From NCBI GenBank assembly GCA_959605945.1, contig CAUHGY010000019.1, positions 1 to 29,468 of the forward strand: 29,468 bases of DNA, in the 5' to 3' direction. The translations under genes were made by a program, and so were the position numbers. Below the pieces are notes generated by a model. The model made no database searches. It saw only the letters and a list, made by a program, of their open reading frames with translations, and was not told the origin of the DNA. The DNA is from an uncultured Clostridia bacterium. GTDB lineage: Bacteria; Bacillota; Clostridia; Christensenellales; Borkfalkiaceae. This document shows, piece by piece, positions 1 to 6,947 of the stretch (the first letter of the stretch is position 1; every line of letters begins with the position of its first letter).

Positions 1-1038
1 TATGCTTCGGCTTATATGGTGACCAATACAGACAAGATGGAAGCGGTGCTCGACTCCCCCGTCATTCTCATCACCGATAAGAAAATTTCTTCCATTCAGG
101 AAATACTTCCCGTTATCGAGCCCATCGCACAACAGGGAATGCGCCTGCTTATAATAGCTGAAGACGTCGAAGGCGACGCACTTGCGGCTCTTGTAGTCAA
201 CAAGCTCAAAGGCGTGTTCAATTGCGTTGCCGTCAAAGCCCCCGGCTTCGGCGACAGAAGAAAAGCTATGCTCGAAGACATAGCGATTCTTACCGGCGGT
301 ACGGTCATATCCTCCGAACTCGGATATGAATTCAAAGACGTTACTACCGATATGCTCGGCCGTGCGGCAACCGTCAAAGTCGATAAAGATAATACCACCA
401 TCATAAACGGCGCAGGCGATCCGAAAGCAATCGAAGCGAGAAAACAGGCCATCAAATCACAGATTGCCGACACCACATCCGATTATGACAGAGAAAAACT
501 TCAGGAACGCCTTGCCAAACTTGCCGGCGGCGTAGCCGTTATCAACGTCGGCGCGGCAACCGAAGTAGAGATGAAAGAAAAGAAAATGCGCATCGAGGAC
601 GCACTTAACGCAACCAAAGCCGCAGTTCAGGAAGGTATCGTTCCCGGCGGCGGAATCGCGCTTATTTCTACGATAAAAGCGCTTAAAGAATATGCGGAAA
701 CTCTCTCCGGAGACGAACAGACGGGCGCCCGCATTGTTCTTAAAGCAGTTGAAGCTCCGCTCAAACAAATTGCCTTGAACGCAGGGCTTGACGGTTCGGT
801 GATACTCAACGAAGTGCTCAAAGCCGGCAAAGCCAATTACGGATTCAATGCTCTTACCAATGAGTATACCGATATGATCAAGAGCGGCATCATCGATCCT
901 ACCAAAGTAACGCGTTCGGCTCTTGAAAACGCTGCGTCGGTAGCCAGCGTATTCCTTACCACCGAATCTGTAGTGGCGGAAATCAAAGAACCTGAACCTC
1001 CGCAGATGCCTGCGGGCGGCATGGGCGGAATGTATTGA
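1..1038 (+). CDS. groL: Chaperonin GroEL (60 kDa), C-terminal part, 5' end outside window
   Basis: ATP-dependent cytosolic chaperonin that folds proteins in a double heptameric ring with GroES. The open frame enters from the left edge (first codons read YASAYMVTNTDK), so the ATG at 16 is internal rather than the start. About 345 codons are present, from the apical domain to the end; family members have about 540 residues. Near-identical GroEL blocks are visible: ILITDKKIS-like (here VILITDKKISS), LLIIAEDVEGDAL, VKAPGFGDRRKAMLEDIA, TSDYDREKLQERLAKL, GGVAVINVGAATEVEMKEKK, VPGGGIAL and DPTKVTRSALENAASVA. The C-terminus is a short Gly-Met tail ending GGMGGMY, a trimmed version of the usual GGM repeat. 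A GC-rich hairpin lies about 46 bp after the stop. groS is presumably upstream, outside the window. Identification is certain. Confidence 0.98.
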   Translation, partial: YASAYMVTNTDKMEAVLDSPVILITDKKISSIQEILPVIEPIAQQGMRLLIIAEDVEGDALAALVVNKLKGVFNCVAVKAPGFGDRRKAMLEDIAILTGGTVISSELGYEFKDVTTDMLGRAATVKVDKDNTTIINGAGDPKAIEARKQAIKSQIADTTSDYDREKLQERLAKLAGGVAVINVGAATEVEMKEKKMRIEDALNATKAAVQEGIVPGGGIALISTIKALKEYAETLSGDEQTGARIVLKAVEAPLKQIALNAGLDGSVILNEVLKAGKANYGFNALTNEYTDMIKSGIIDPTKVTRSALENAASVASVFLTTESVVAEIKEPEPPQMPAGGMGGMY

Positions 1039-1084
1039 GAATAACCGCTTAAAACAAAATTATTTTCCCCCATTAAAAATTTCG

Positions 1085-1117
1085 TCCCCGGTCTGTTACA
1101 GGCCGGGGATAAGTTTT
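1085..1117 (+). terminator. Rho-independent terminator of groL
   Basis: A 10-bp stem (TCCCCGGTCT pairing with AGGCCGGGGA, one G-T pair) closes a 5-nt loop and is followed by AAGTTTTTAA. It lies 46 bp after the groL stop on the coding strand. Confidence 0.85.
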
Positions 1118-1192
1118 TAAACCGCGTCATGCCGTTCCGCTGCGGCAACCGTTCCGATAACTTTTTATCGGCACAAATTTACCGTCTTATAA

Positions 1193-1217
1193 TAAAAAAG
1201 CCGCCTTCTCGGACGGC
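1193..1217 (-). terminator. Minus-strand terminator, possible second stop for the LRR lipoprotein transcript
   Basis: Read on the minus strand, a GCCGTC/GGCGGC stem with a 6-nt loop is followed directly by TTTTTT. It faces transcription from the LRR lipoprotein gene, 240 bp beyond that gene's nearer terminator. It could be a back-up terminator or the end of an unrecognised small transcript. Confidence 0.55.
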
Positions 1218-1453
1218 AATATAATCGTATCAAATTACAACGCCGCAAAACGGCGCTTTGCGATAAAAAACGCTTTTGAAGAAACAATTTAAAATTTACA
1301 AAAACCCCTTTACGGTCTGGAATCTGCTCCGTGCAGAAAAACTCATATAATCCGCTAAAGAAATTTAACCGAATTTAATTCCCCCGTCATATAAAAATTT
1401 TACTTTGCTTTTATCTCAACAATTTGCTTTTACAATAAAATTATATATAAAAA

Positions 1454-1485
1454 ATCCCCGTACCGTTTTCACACGGCACGGGGAT
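1454..1485 (-). terminator. Rho-independent terminator of the LRR lipoprotein gene
   Basis: On the minus strand, a stem of about 12 bp (ATCCCCGTGCCGT against ACGGTACGGGGAT, one mismatch) with a 6-nt loop is followed by a T-rich tract (ATTTTTTATATATAA). It starts about 14 bp after the stop codon. Confidence 0.85.
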
Positions 1486-1498
1486 ATCGATTGTCTGA

Positions 1499-2716
1499 TC
1501 AGACAATTTTTTCAGTATTATAAAACGCCTCTTCGAGATTAAGATCGCCATAGTTCGTCACGGTAAAAGTTTTCCCTATCTCCGCAAACGACATTCCGCC
1601 GAGTTTCGTCACCCCGCTTAAATCCACCGTGCCGTCCGCGGCACCGGTACCGTATGAAATAAGTTTGTCGCAATCATAGAAAGCATACATGCCGATCTCC
1701 GTAACCGCGGAAACGGTTACCTTTTCGAGTTTATCGCATTTATAAAAGGCATAAGAACTGATTTTCGTCACTCCTGCGGGAAGCACAACGTTTCTGACAG
1801 TGCTTTCCCTGAATATTCCGGCACCTATCTCGGTCACGGAAGAAGGAATGTTTACGTTGGTGAGAGCTGTACCCTTAAACGCTTCGTCTCCGATTTTTAC
1901 AAGGGCGGCATTATCGGCAAAAGACAATCCCGTGCCGTTATCGTCATTTTTATCTTTGAGCACGGCACAGCCGCTGAATGCCTTGTCGCCTATCTCGGTA
2001 ACAGACGCGGGAACAGCTACTGTCTGCAGAACGGAACAATCTTTAAACGCTCCGTCGCCGATCACCTTCACCTTATCGCCGAGAGTGACTTTGGAAATCA
2101 GCGTATTGCCGCTGAATGCGTACATGGGAAGATTATAATCTTCCGACGGTGCAATAGTCACTTCTTTAAGCGTTAAAGGCATATAGTAAGTCACGGAATT
2201 GGCATCGTCGTAATACTGCGTGACCTGTGTGCCGTAATTATAGCTTTCAGTACCGAAGATATACCCGAAAGTTCTTGCCGCATCGACGGCTTTGTCCTCT
2301 TCCGAAGCGCTGTCTCCGTAACCGGCATCGCCCGTCGCGCTCGCACCCGTAAAAGGAAGGGTTATCTTTGCAAGCTTTCTCATGCCTGCAAACGCACCTT
2401 CGTCGATGGTCTCTACCGTAGAAGGAACTATGACCGAAACAAGCGTATCGTTACCCTGAAAAGCTCCCGCCTTTATTCTGCCGATGATAATTCCGTCGGG
2501 AACCGCGGCGCCTATGTCAAGCTCCGTAACTCCCGTTCCGTCGTCAACGTAATCGTAAACGGTATAATATTCATCACCGCCGTATTTCTTATATAAAAGT
2601 CCGCTCTTGTTGCCGGATTCGCCCCCGTCGGGACTGCCGTCGCCGCAGGCGAACAGACAACATACCGAAAGAACGGCTATCAAACAAAGCGTTGCGATTT
2701 TTAAAAATCTTTTCAT
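1499..2716 (-). CDS. BspA-type leucine-rich-repeat (LRR_5) surface lipoprotein
   Basis: Predicted secreted lipoprotein of 405 residues. Residues 1-24 form a lipoprotein signal peptide: MKRF basic start, hydrophobic stretch, lipobox LFAC with C24 as the lipid anchor. A Gly/Ser/Asp-rich linker follows. From about residue 50 onward there are repeated BspA/LRR_5 units of the form 'IPSSVTEIGAGIF' and 'AFYKCDKLEKVTV' (variants VPASVTEIGDKAF, ITLPFTGAS, VVLPAGVTKISSYAF). This family (PF13306) is common on gut Clostridia, Bacteroides and protist surfaces and usually mediates adhesion or carbohydrate binding; no enzymatic motif is visible. The ATG at 2716 is preceded by AAGGAG 6 bp upstream. It is monocistronic, with its own promoter and terminator. 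The ligand cannot be read from sequence. Confidence 0.9.
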   Translation of the reverse strand: MKRFLKIATLCLIAVLSVCCLFACGDGSPDGGESGNKSGLLYKKYGGDEYYTVYDYVDDGTGVTELDIGAAVPDGIIIGRIKAGAFQGNDTLVSVIVPSTVETIDEGAFAGMRKLAKITLPFTGASATGDAGYGDSASEEDKAVDAARTFGYIFGTESYNYGTQVTQYYDDANSVTYYMPLTLKEVTIAPSEDYNLPMYAFSGNTLISKVTLGDKVKVIGDGAFKDCSVLQTVAVPASVTEIGDKAFSGCAVLKDKNDDNGTGLSFADNAALVKIGDEAFKGTALTNVNIPSSVTEIGAGIFRESTVRNVVLPAGVTKISSYAFYKCDKLEKVTVSAVTEIGMYAFYDCDKLISYGTGAADGTVDLSGVTKLGGMSFAEIGKTFTVTNYGDLNLEEAFYNTEKIV

Positions 2717-2801
2717 ATATTCTCCTTACGCAGTGCCACTCGGTTACAGACTTTATCGGCGACTGCCGCAAAAATCTTCCCCTGATATTATATACTTAAT
2801 T

Positions 2802-2830
2802 AGTTTATCATTTTAAGCAGTATTTGTCAA
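2802..2830 (-). promoter_or_regulatory. Sigma-A type promoter of the LRR lipoprotein gene
   Basis: On the minus strand, TTGACA (2825-2830) is followed by a 17-bp spacer and TAAACT (2802-2807). The start codon is about 80 bp downstream. The -35 is consensus and the -10 matches 4 of 6. Confidence 0.7.
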
Positions 2831-3035
2831 TAAATAATATTTATTTTAATCGCAAATACTCACTTTTTTTGCATTGCGGATGTAAGCTTGCCTCAAAAAA
2901 CTTTATAATATCTGCGACTTTATGCTTCTTAACGGCCAATACAGCCGTAAAATTAACGTCTCTGCATTAAAATTACGGTTCCAATAAAATTTTTAACCGA
3001 TAAATTATGCCGAATTTTTTTCCGAAGTGTTTTTC

Positions 3036-3079
3036 GGCAAAAACGCGAACAGGCGCTGATAATAAATCAGCGCCTGTTC
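3036..3079 (-). terminator. Terminator at the end of the Fe-S/YtxH-like operon
   Basis: A perfect 13-bp inverted repeat (GAACAGGCGCTGA, 7-nt loop, TCAGCGCCTGTTC) at 3047-3079. On the minus strand it is followed by GCGTTTTTGCC. It lies about 47 bp after the small gene's stop. Confidence 0.8.
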
Positions 3080-3125
3080 CCTGCGGCTTAAAAAGCAATT
3101 AAATATATCTGCCTATCGCAGAACC

Positions 3126-3290
3126 TTAAGACTTGCTTTTTTCAGAAGCTGCGTTTTTAATTTCAGACATCTTCTGTTTTACCTGCTCCTGACCGTCTCT
3201 TACCATTTGTCTGGCTTTGACGGAATTGGTCGCAATAAACGCACCGCCGAGCATTCCGAGCACTACGCCCGTTAAAAACTTTTCGTCCAT
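3126..3290 (-). CDS. Small YtxH-like single-pass membrane protein (54 aa)
   Basis: A 54-codon gene read directly from the sequence. It starts MDEKFLTGVVLGMLGGAFIA and ends in a charged helix (ARQMVRDGQEQVKQKMSEIK). The N-terminal Gly-rich hydrophobic segment (about residues 6-20) followed by a long amphipathic basic/acidic helix is the layout of YtxH/YtxH-like small proteins, common beside housekeeping operons in Bacillota and of unclear function. The ATG at 3290 has a strong GAAAGGGGGG ribosome-binding site 5 bp upstream. It is 71 bp downstream of iscU on the same strand with no obvious terminator between them, so it is probably the last gene of the iscR-iscS-iscU operon. A link to Fe-S assembly is not shown by sequence. 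Confidence 0.75.
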   Translation of the reverse strand: MDEKFLTGVVLGMLGGAFIATNSVKARQMVRDGQEQVKQKMSEIKNAASEKSKS

Positions 3291-3361
3291 AAAATCCCCC
3301 CTTTCAGCCTACGGAATTATTATGTGCGAAATTTGTCTTTTAATGCGGAAAAAACAAATTT

Positions 3362-3733
3362 TCAAACAGATTTTTTAGACCTGTAATCTTCAATTGCTTT
3401 CTTTATGGCTTCTTCCGCAAGCACCGAACAGTGCAGTTTCTGCGCGGGAAGCCCGCCGAGCGCCTCTACTACGCGCTTATTTGTAAGTTTCAACGCCTCG
3501 TCAACGGTCATACCTTTGACCATTTCGGTTGCGGTAGAACTTGTGGCGATTGCCGCGGCGCAGCCGAAAGTTTTAAACTTGGCATCCACTATAACGTCAT
3601 TCTTTATGCGAAGCGTTATCTGCATAATGTCGCCGCAGGTAGCGTTGCCGACGGTGCCTTTCCCGTCCGGATTCTCTATTTCTCCCACGTTTTTGGGATT
3701 CTGAAACGTTTCGATCACTTTTTCGTTATACAT
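3362..3733 (-). CDS. iscU: Fe-S cluster assembly scaffold IscU/NifU N-terminal type
   Basis: Scaffold protein (123 aa) on which [2Fe-2S] clusters are built from sulfur delivered by the neighbouring desulfurase. The three cluster cysteines and the conserved Asp are present: C33-G-D35, C58 (in FGCAAAIATSS) and C102 (in LHCSVLAEEA), plus the adjacent H101. Length and layout match the IscU group; the SufU zinc-site insertion is not evident. The segment recognised by the chaperone HscA, LPPVK in proteobacterial IscU, reads LPAQK (95-99). This fits the absence of hscA/hscB here. The ATG at 3733 has AAGGAG about 9 bp upstream, inside the end of the desulfurase gene; the two genes overlap by 8 bp, suggesting translational coupling. 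Confidence 0.95.
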   Translation of the reverse strand: MYNEKVIETFQNPKNVGEIENPDGKGTVGNATCGDIMQITLRIKNDVIVDAKFKTFGCAAAIATSSTATEMVKGMTVDEALKLTNKRVVEALGGLPAQKLHCSVLAEEAIKKAIEDYRSKKSV

Positions 3734-4931
3734 ATTTTATATCTCCTTGTGCTTTGAACAGCGGCGACATTTCCCTGAGACGGTTGACCGCCGATTTTAT
3801 GCTTTCCACAGCGTAGTCGATTTCCTCCGCCGTGTTATGTTTGCCGAATGAAAATCTTATAGAACCGTGTGCCAGCTCTTCGGGAAGTCCCAGCGCCAGA
3901 AGAACATGCGACGGTTCAAGCGAACCGGACGAACATGCCGATCCGCTGGATACGCAAATCCCCGCAAGGTCAAGGCTGAAAAGAATGGATTCGCCCTCGA
4001 TAAACTCAAACGAAAAATCGGCGTTTGCCGGAAGCCTGTTTTCGCGCGGGCCGTTGAGTTTGACAAACGGAACCTCCGCAAGCACTCTGTCTATAAACCT
4101 GTCCCGCAGAGAAGAAACATATTTGAAATTTTTCTCCATTTCCGCAGCGGCAATTTTAAACGCTTCCGCAAATCCGACCACACCGGGAACGTTGGTGGTG
4201 CCGCCGCGTTTCATTCTTTCCTGATGCCCGCCGGTAATGATGCTTTCGATTTTAATGCCGTTTCTTATATACAGCGCTCCGACGCCTTTGGGACCGTAAA
4301 TTTTATGCGAACTCATGCTCATCATATCTGCGCCGAGTTCTCTGACATCGGTTTTTATGACGCCCGCCGCCTGTACGGCGTCGGTAAAAAACACCGCGCC
4401 GTGACTGTGTGCAATTTCCGAAATTCGTTTTACCGGCTCTATAGTGCCGACTTCGTTGTTTGCAAGCATGCATCCCACAAACACCGTATCGGGCCGCATA
4501 ATGCTTTCAAGATGTTCCAAATCGACAAAACCGTAACTGTCGACTTTCATAAAATCGTACTCAAAGCCCTCTTTTTCGAGCGCTTTTGCGGTGGCAAGCA
4601 TTGCCGCATGTTCGATAGGACTGATTATAAAATGCCTGCCCTTATCTTTAAGCGCGTGCATTGCTCCGCGCAGCGCCCAATTATCGGCTTCGGTCCCGCC
4701 AGAAGTGAAATATATTTCGTTGGGTTTTGCGTTTATTATCTTTGCTATTGTATCGCGTGCCTCATCCACGGCTTTCACCGCCGCCCGGCCGTAATAATGC
4801 TGGCTGTTGGCATTGCCGTAAATATCGGAAAAATACGGCAGCATTTTATCGAACGCTTCTTTACACAGCGGCGTGGTCGCCGCGTGATCGAAATATATGG
4901 GTTTTTTTGTCATACAGTTCATATGTTTCAA
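3726..4931 (-). CDS. iscS: Cysteine desulfurase (NifS/IscS family)
   Basis: PLP enzyme (401 aa) converting cysteine to alanine plus a protein-bound persulfide for Fe-S assembly. Visible features: FDHAATTP (14-21), H108 stacking on the cofactor, D184 and Q187 of the PLP site, the Schiff-base lysine K210 in SSHKIYGPKG, and the persulfide cysteine C333 in SSGSACSSGS. The RGGTTNVP box is also present. The start is taken as TTG at 4931: AAGGAG lies 7 bp upstream of it but 16 bp from the in-frame ATG at 4922. The TTG overlaps the regulator's stop as TTGA (4 bp), and the 3' end overlaps iscU by 8 bp, giving a tightly coupled operon. IscS and NifS cannot be separated by sequence alone; the IscU partner favours the ISC role. 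Confidence 0.95.
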   Translation of the reverse strand: MKHMNCMTKKPIYFDHAATTPLCKEAFDKMLPYFSDIYGNANSQHYYGRAAVKAVDEARDTIAKIINAKPNEIYFTSGGTEADNWALRGAMHALKDKGRHFIISPIEHAAMLATAKALEKEGFEYDFMKVDSYGFVDLEHLESIMRPDTVFVGCMLANNEVGTIEPVKRISEIAHSHGAVFFTDAVQAAGVIKTDVRELGADMMSMSSHKIYGPKGVGALYIRNGIKIESIITGGHQERMKRGGTTNVPGVVGFAEAFKIAAAEMEKNFKYVSSLRDRFIDRVLAEVPFVKLNGPRENRLPANADFSFEFIEGESILFSLDLAGICVSSGSACSSGSLEPSHVLLALGLPEELAHGSIRFSFGKHNTAEEIDYAVESIKSAVNRLREMSPLFKAQGDIKYV

Positions 4932-5329
4932 TGCAATTCTCCTTTTATCATCTGTTCGAGCGTCATCGAATCGAGAAGGTTGTTTATTCCGTCATAAAGT
5001 TTCTTCCACACCCCGCTCGATGGACAGCATTTGCATTTTCCCCCGTCTTTCACGCATTCGATGATTTCCATATCGTCTTCAAGCGCACGCACTATCTCGC
5101 CTATCGTGATATTTTCGGGCGGTTTTGCAAGATAGTAACCTCCGCTGGCGCCGCGTGCCGCCGCGACAATGCCGCGGCCCGACAGCATGCGCATTATCTT
5201 TTCCAAATATTTGCCCGAAACCGAAATCATGCTTTCAAGCGCACTTGCCGAAACGGTGTTGTCAGGATAATTTCTGCCGAGTATATGGCAAGCCATAAGC
5301 CCGTAATGCGTTTTTGAAGAAAGTTTCAA
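4928..5329 (-). CDS. iscR: Rrf2-family regulator, IscR-like
   Basis: Winged-helix transcription factor (133 aa) that probably senses Fe-S status and controls this operon. The N-terminal KLSSKTHYGLMACHIL and the recognition region (ISVSGKYLEKIMRMLSGRGIV, then ARGASGGYYLAKPPENITIGEIVRALE) are classic Rrf2. The effector region carries C92, C99, C101 and C102. IscR uses three cysteines near 92/98/104 to bind [2Fe-2S], so a cluster is likely though the spacing differs. The start is TTG at 5329, with GGGGTG about 6 bp upstream; no ATG occurs before residue 12. It is the first gene of the operon, followed by iscS with a 4-bp overlap. A palindrome just behind its promoter suggests autorepression. A cysteine-responsive CymR-type role is the alternative. 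Confidence 0.9.
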   Translation of the reverse strand: MKLSSKTHYGLMACHILGRNYPDNTVSASALESMISVSGKYLEKIMRMLSGRGIVAAARGASGGYYLAKPPENITIGEIVRALEDDMEIIECVKDGGKCKCCPSSGVWKKLYDGINNLLDSMTLEQMIKGELH

Positions 5330-5347
5330 AACAGTTCACCCCGAAAT

Positions 5348-5374
5348 TAATTGCAACCTTTTTAGTTGCAATTA
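5348..5374 (-). promoter_or_regulatory. Palindromic operator, probably for the Rrf2/IscR-like protein
   Basis: Perfect inverted repeat TAATTGCAAC - 7 nt - GTTGCAATTA. It begins 2 bp after the -10 box and covers the predicted start of transcription. Its size and the AC(N7)GT core resemble IscR type 1 / Rrf2 operators, which are about 25-bp palindromes. Assignment to the gene just downstream is inference from position. Confidence 0.8.
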
Positions 5375-5375
5375 C

Positions 5376-5404
5376 ATTATAATACCATTATGCGCCGTTG
5401 TCAA
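5376..5404 (-). promoter_or_regulatory. Consensus sigma-A promoter of the iscR-iscS-iscU operon
   Basis: On the minus strand, TTGACA (5399-5404), a 17-bp spacer and TATAAT (5376-5381) match the consensus at all 12 positions. Transcription should start near 5369, inside the adjoining palindrome. Such a strong promoter implies control by repression. Confidence 0.92.
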
Positions 5405-5442
5405 TAAAAATAAACGCCCGCAGCAAAAATTTTTTTATATGC

Positions 5443-5473
5443 CGAAAAATAAAAAAACCGCTTATGAACGGTT
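5443..5473 (-). terminator. Terminator downstream of the SPT-like gene
   Basis: On the minus strand, AACCG - 8 nt - CGGTT is followed by TTTTTATTTTT. It lies about 205 bp after the stop of the oxoamine synthase gene and before the iscR promoter, so it insulates the two units. Confidence 0.7.
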
Positions 5474-5677
5474 ATCATAAATGCAATAAATCAACTCTTC
5501 TTTCACGCTTTAAAATTAACATCCCGCGCCCGATATCGAAAACGAAACGCAGGATGTTATAAAAAATTTCTCTTATTATCGAATCAAAAAAAATATTCCG
5601 TAATATGCCGCAATATGCCGCTGAAAAACTTCGATGCGAAATCCGAACTTAAAGAATGATCTGTTTCGGCAGGAAAA

Positions 5678-6871
5678 TCAGTCGGCGATATCTTTGACGG
5701 CGTCAAGAACAAATTTAATTTCTTTCAACGCCTTATCCATCTGCTCTTCGGTGTGCGTCGCCGTATAGCTTGTGCGGATAAGACTTTTACCGACGGGCGT
5801 TGCGGGAGACACAACGGGATTAACATAAACTCCACGTTCGAACAGCATTTTACATGCGGTGAAAGTGCGTACGTCGCCGTAAGTGTAAATGGGAATGATC
5901 GGCGTGGGGCTTATGTCTATTATATCTATTCCTTCCCTTTTAAGGCCTTTTCTCATATAGTTGCTTATGTCGCGCAGTTTTTTGACCCTTTCCGGCTCTC
6001 TCTTTAAAATTTCAAGCGCCTTTCTTGCGCACGCCACCGACGCGGGCGGTATGCTGGCGCAAAAGATAAACGGTCTCGAAACATGGCGCACATATTCGCA
6101 AACCCTGTTATCGGCCGCCATATAACCGCCGATGCTTGCAAGCGATTTCGAAAAAGTACCCATATAAATATCGACTTCGTTTTCCAGCCCGAAATATTCG
6201 GCAGTTCCCCTGCCGTGTTCCCCGAGCACACCGAGTCCGTGAGCGTCATCCACCATGACGCGCGCGCCGTACTTTTTGGCAAGAGAGACGATCTCGGGAA
6301 GTTTACATATATCTCCGCCCATGCTGAACACGCCGTCGGTTACGATTAAAATGCCGGAATTGGTCGTATCGATTGTTTTAAGCTGCCTTTCGAGATCCTC
6401 CATATCCGAATGGTTATAGCGCAGCATTCTTGCAAAGCTCAACCGGCATCCGTCATAGATGCTGGCATGATTTTCCTTGTCGCAAAGAATATAATCGTTT
6501 CTGCCGGCAATGGCGCTGATGATTCCCAGATTGCTCTGAAATCCCGTGGAAAACGTAACTGCATCCTCTTTTTTCAAAAAATCCGCAAGTTCGCGCTCCA
6601 ACGCCACATGCGATTCCAAAGTGCCGTTTAAAAACCTGCTGCCCGAACACCCCGAGCCGAAAGTTTCAAGCGCTTTGACGCCGGCTTCGATAACTTCCGG
6701 ATGAGAAGTGAGACCGAGATAGTTGTTCGACCCTATCATGATAATATCTCTGCCTTCCATCCTGACGGAAGGTCCCTGCATGGAACCTAACTGATGAAAG
6801 TAAGGATAAATATCTTTCTCCTTAGCAGCGTGAACGTAGCCTATGCTGTCGCACTTTTTAAATAAATCCAT
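5678..6871 (-). CDS. Alpha-oxoamine synthase, serine palmitoyltransferase-like
   Basis: Cytosolic PLP enzyme (397 aa) that condenses an amino acid with an acyl-CoA, releasing CO2. Fold-type I features: H135 stacking on PLP (NHASIYDG), D208 and H211 (VDDAHGLGV), and the PLP lysine K242 in GTFSKSLASIGGY. Several blocks follow bacterial serine palmitoyltransferase (Bacteroides/Sphingobacterium Spt) rather than glycine C-acetyltransferase Kbl. These are YPYF near the N-terminus, SGSRFLNGTLESH where Kbl has SVRFICGTQ, FSTGFQSN where Kbl has YSSCFDAN, and FSKSLASIGG where Kbl has LGKALGGASGG. SPT would make 3-ketosphinganine, the first step of sphingolipid synthesis; AONS or KBL activity remains possible. 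The ATG at 6871 has GGGTGG close upstream. No tdh, bioB or acyl carrier gene is adjacent. The fold is certain; the substrate is inferred. Confidence 0.85.
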   Translation of the reverse strand: MDLFKKCDSIGYVHAAKEKDIYPYFHQLGSMQGPSVRMEGRDIIMIGSNNYLGLTSHPEVIEAGVKALETFGSGCSGSRFLNGTLESHVALERELADFLKKEDAVTFSTGFQSNLGIISAIAGRNDYILCDKENHASIYDGCRLSFARMLRYNHSDMEDLERQLKTIDTTNSGILIVTDGVFSMGGDICKLPEIVSLAKKYGARVMVDDAHGLGVLGEHGRGTAEYFGLENEVDIYMGTFSKSLASIGGYMAADNRVCEYVRHVSRPFIFCASIPPASVACARKALEILKREPERVKKLRDISNYMRKGLKREGIDIIDISPTPIIPIYTYGDVRTFTACKMLFERGVYVNPVVSPATPVGKSLIRTSYTATHTEEQMDKALKEIKFVLDAVKDIAD

Positions 6872-6900
6872 ATTCCACCCAAAAAATTGTTTATGGATTT

Positions 6901-6929
6901 ATTATATACTTTTTTTAATACAAAAGCAA
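6901..6929 (-). promoter_or_regulatory. Probable promoter of the SPT-like gene
   Basis: On the minus strand, TTGCTT (6924-6929), a 17-bp spacer and a consensus TATAAT (6901-6906). The -35 is weak (TTG only), so confidence is moderate. Confidence 0.5.
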
Positions 6930-6947
6930 ACTTTTCCGAAACGTTTT

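Larger units (their letters stand above)
1039..1498. other. Convergent intergenic region, groL / LRR lipoprotein
   Basis: 460 bp between two convergent genes. It holds the groL terminator and two minus-strand terminators, described separately. There are also small hairpins, such as CCGATAA/TTATCGG at 1154-1171 and a CGCCG/CGGCG stem near 1241-1255. I see no coding frame, tRNA or recognisable structured RNA. Confidence 0.6.
2717..3125. other. Intergenic region between LRR lipoprotein and YtxH-like gene
   Basis: About 410 AT-rich bp. It holds the lipoprotein promoter and ribosome-binding site at one end and the terminator of the Fe-S operon at 3047-3079 at the other. I see no coding frame or known RNA between about 2835 and 3040. 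Confidence 0.6.
5330..5677. other. Intergenic region between iscR and SPT-like gene
   Basis: About 350 bp. It holds the iscR operon promoter and operator (5348-5404), a minus-strand terminator (5443-5473) and a second imperfect stem (5519-5559: AACATCCCGCG against CGCAGGATGTT, 19-nt loop). No coding frame is seen. Confidence 0.6.

Noticed and set aside
2835..3040. Possible structured leader or riboswitch before the LRR lipoprotein gene
   Set aside because: It lies upstream of the predicted promoter, and no known aptamer motif or strong stem could be identified.
3867..4997. 376-codon plus-strand open frame opposite iscS
   Set aside because: It is the antisense shadow of the conserved iscS/iscR genes; its translation is Arg/His/Phe-rich with no family features.
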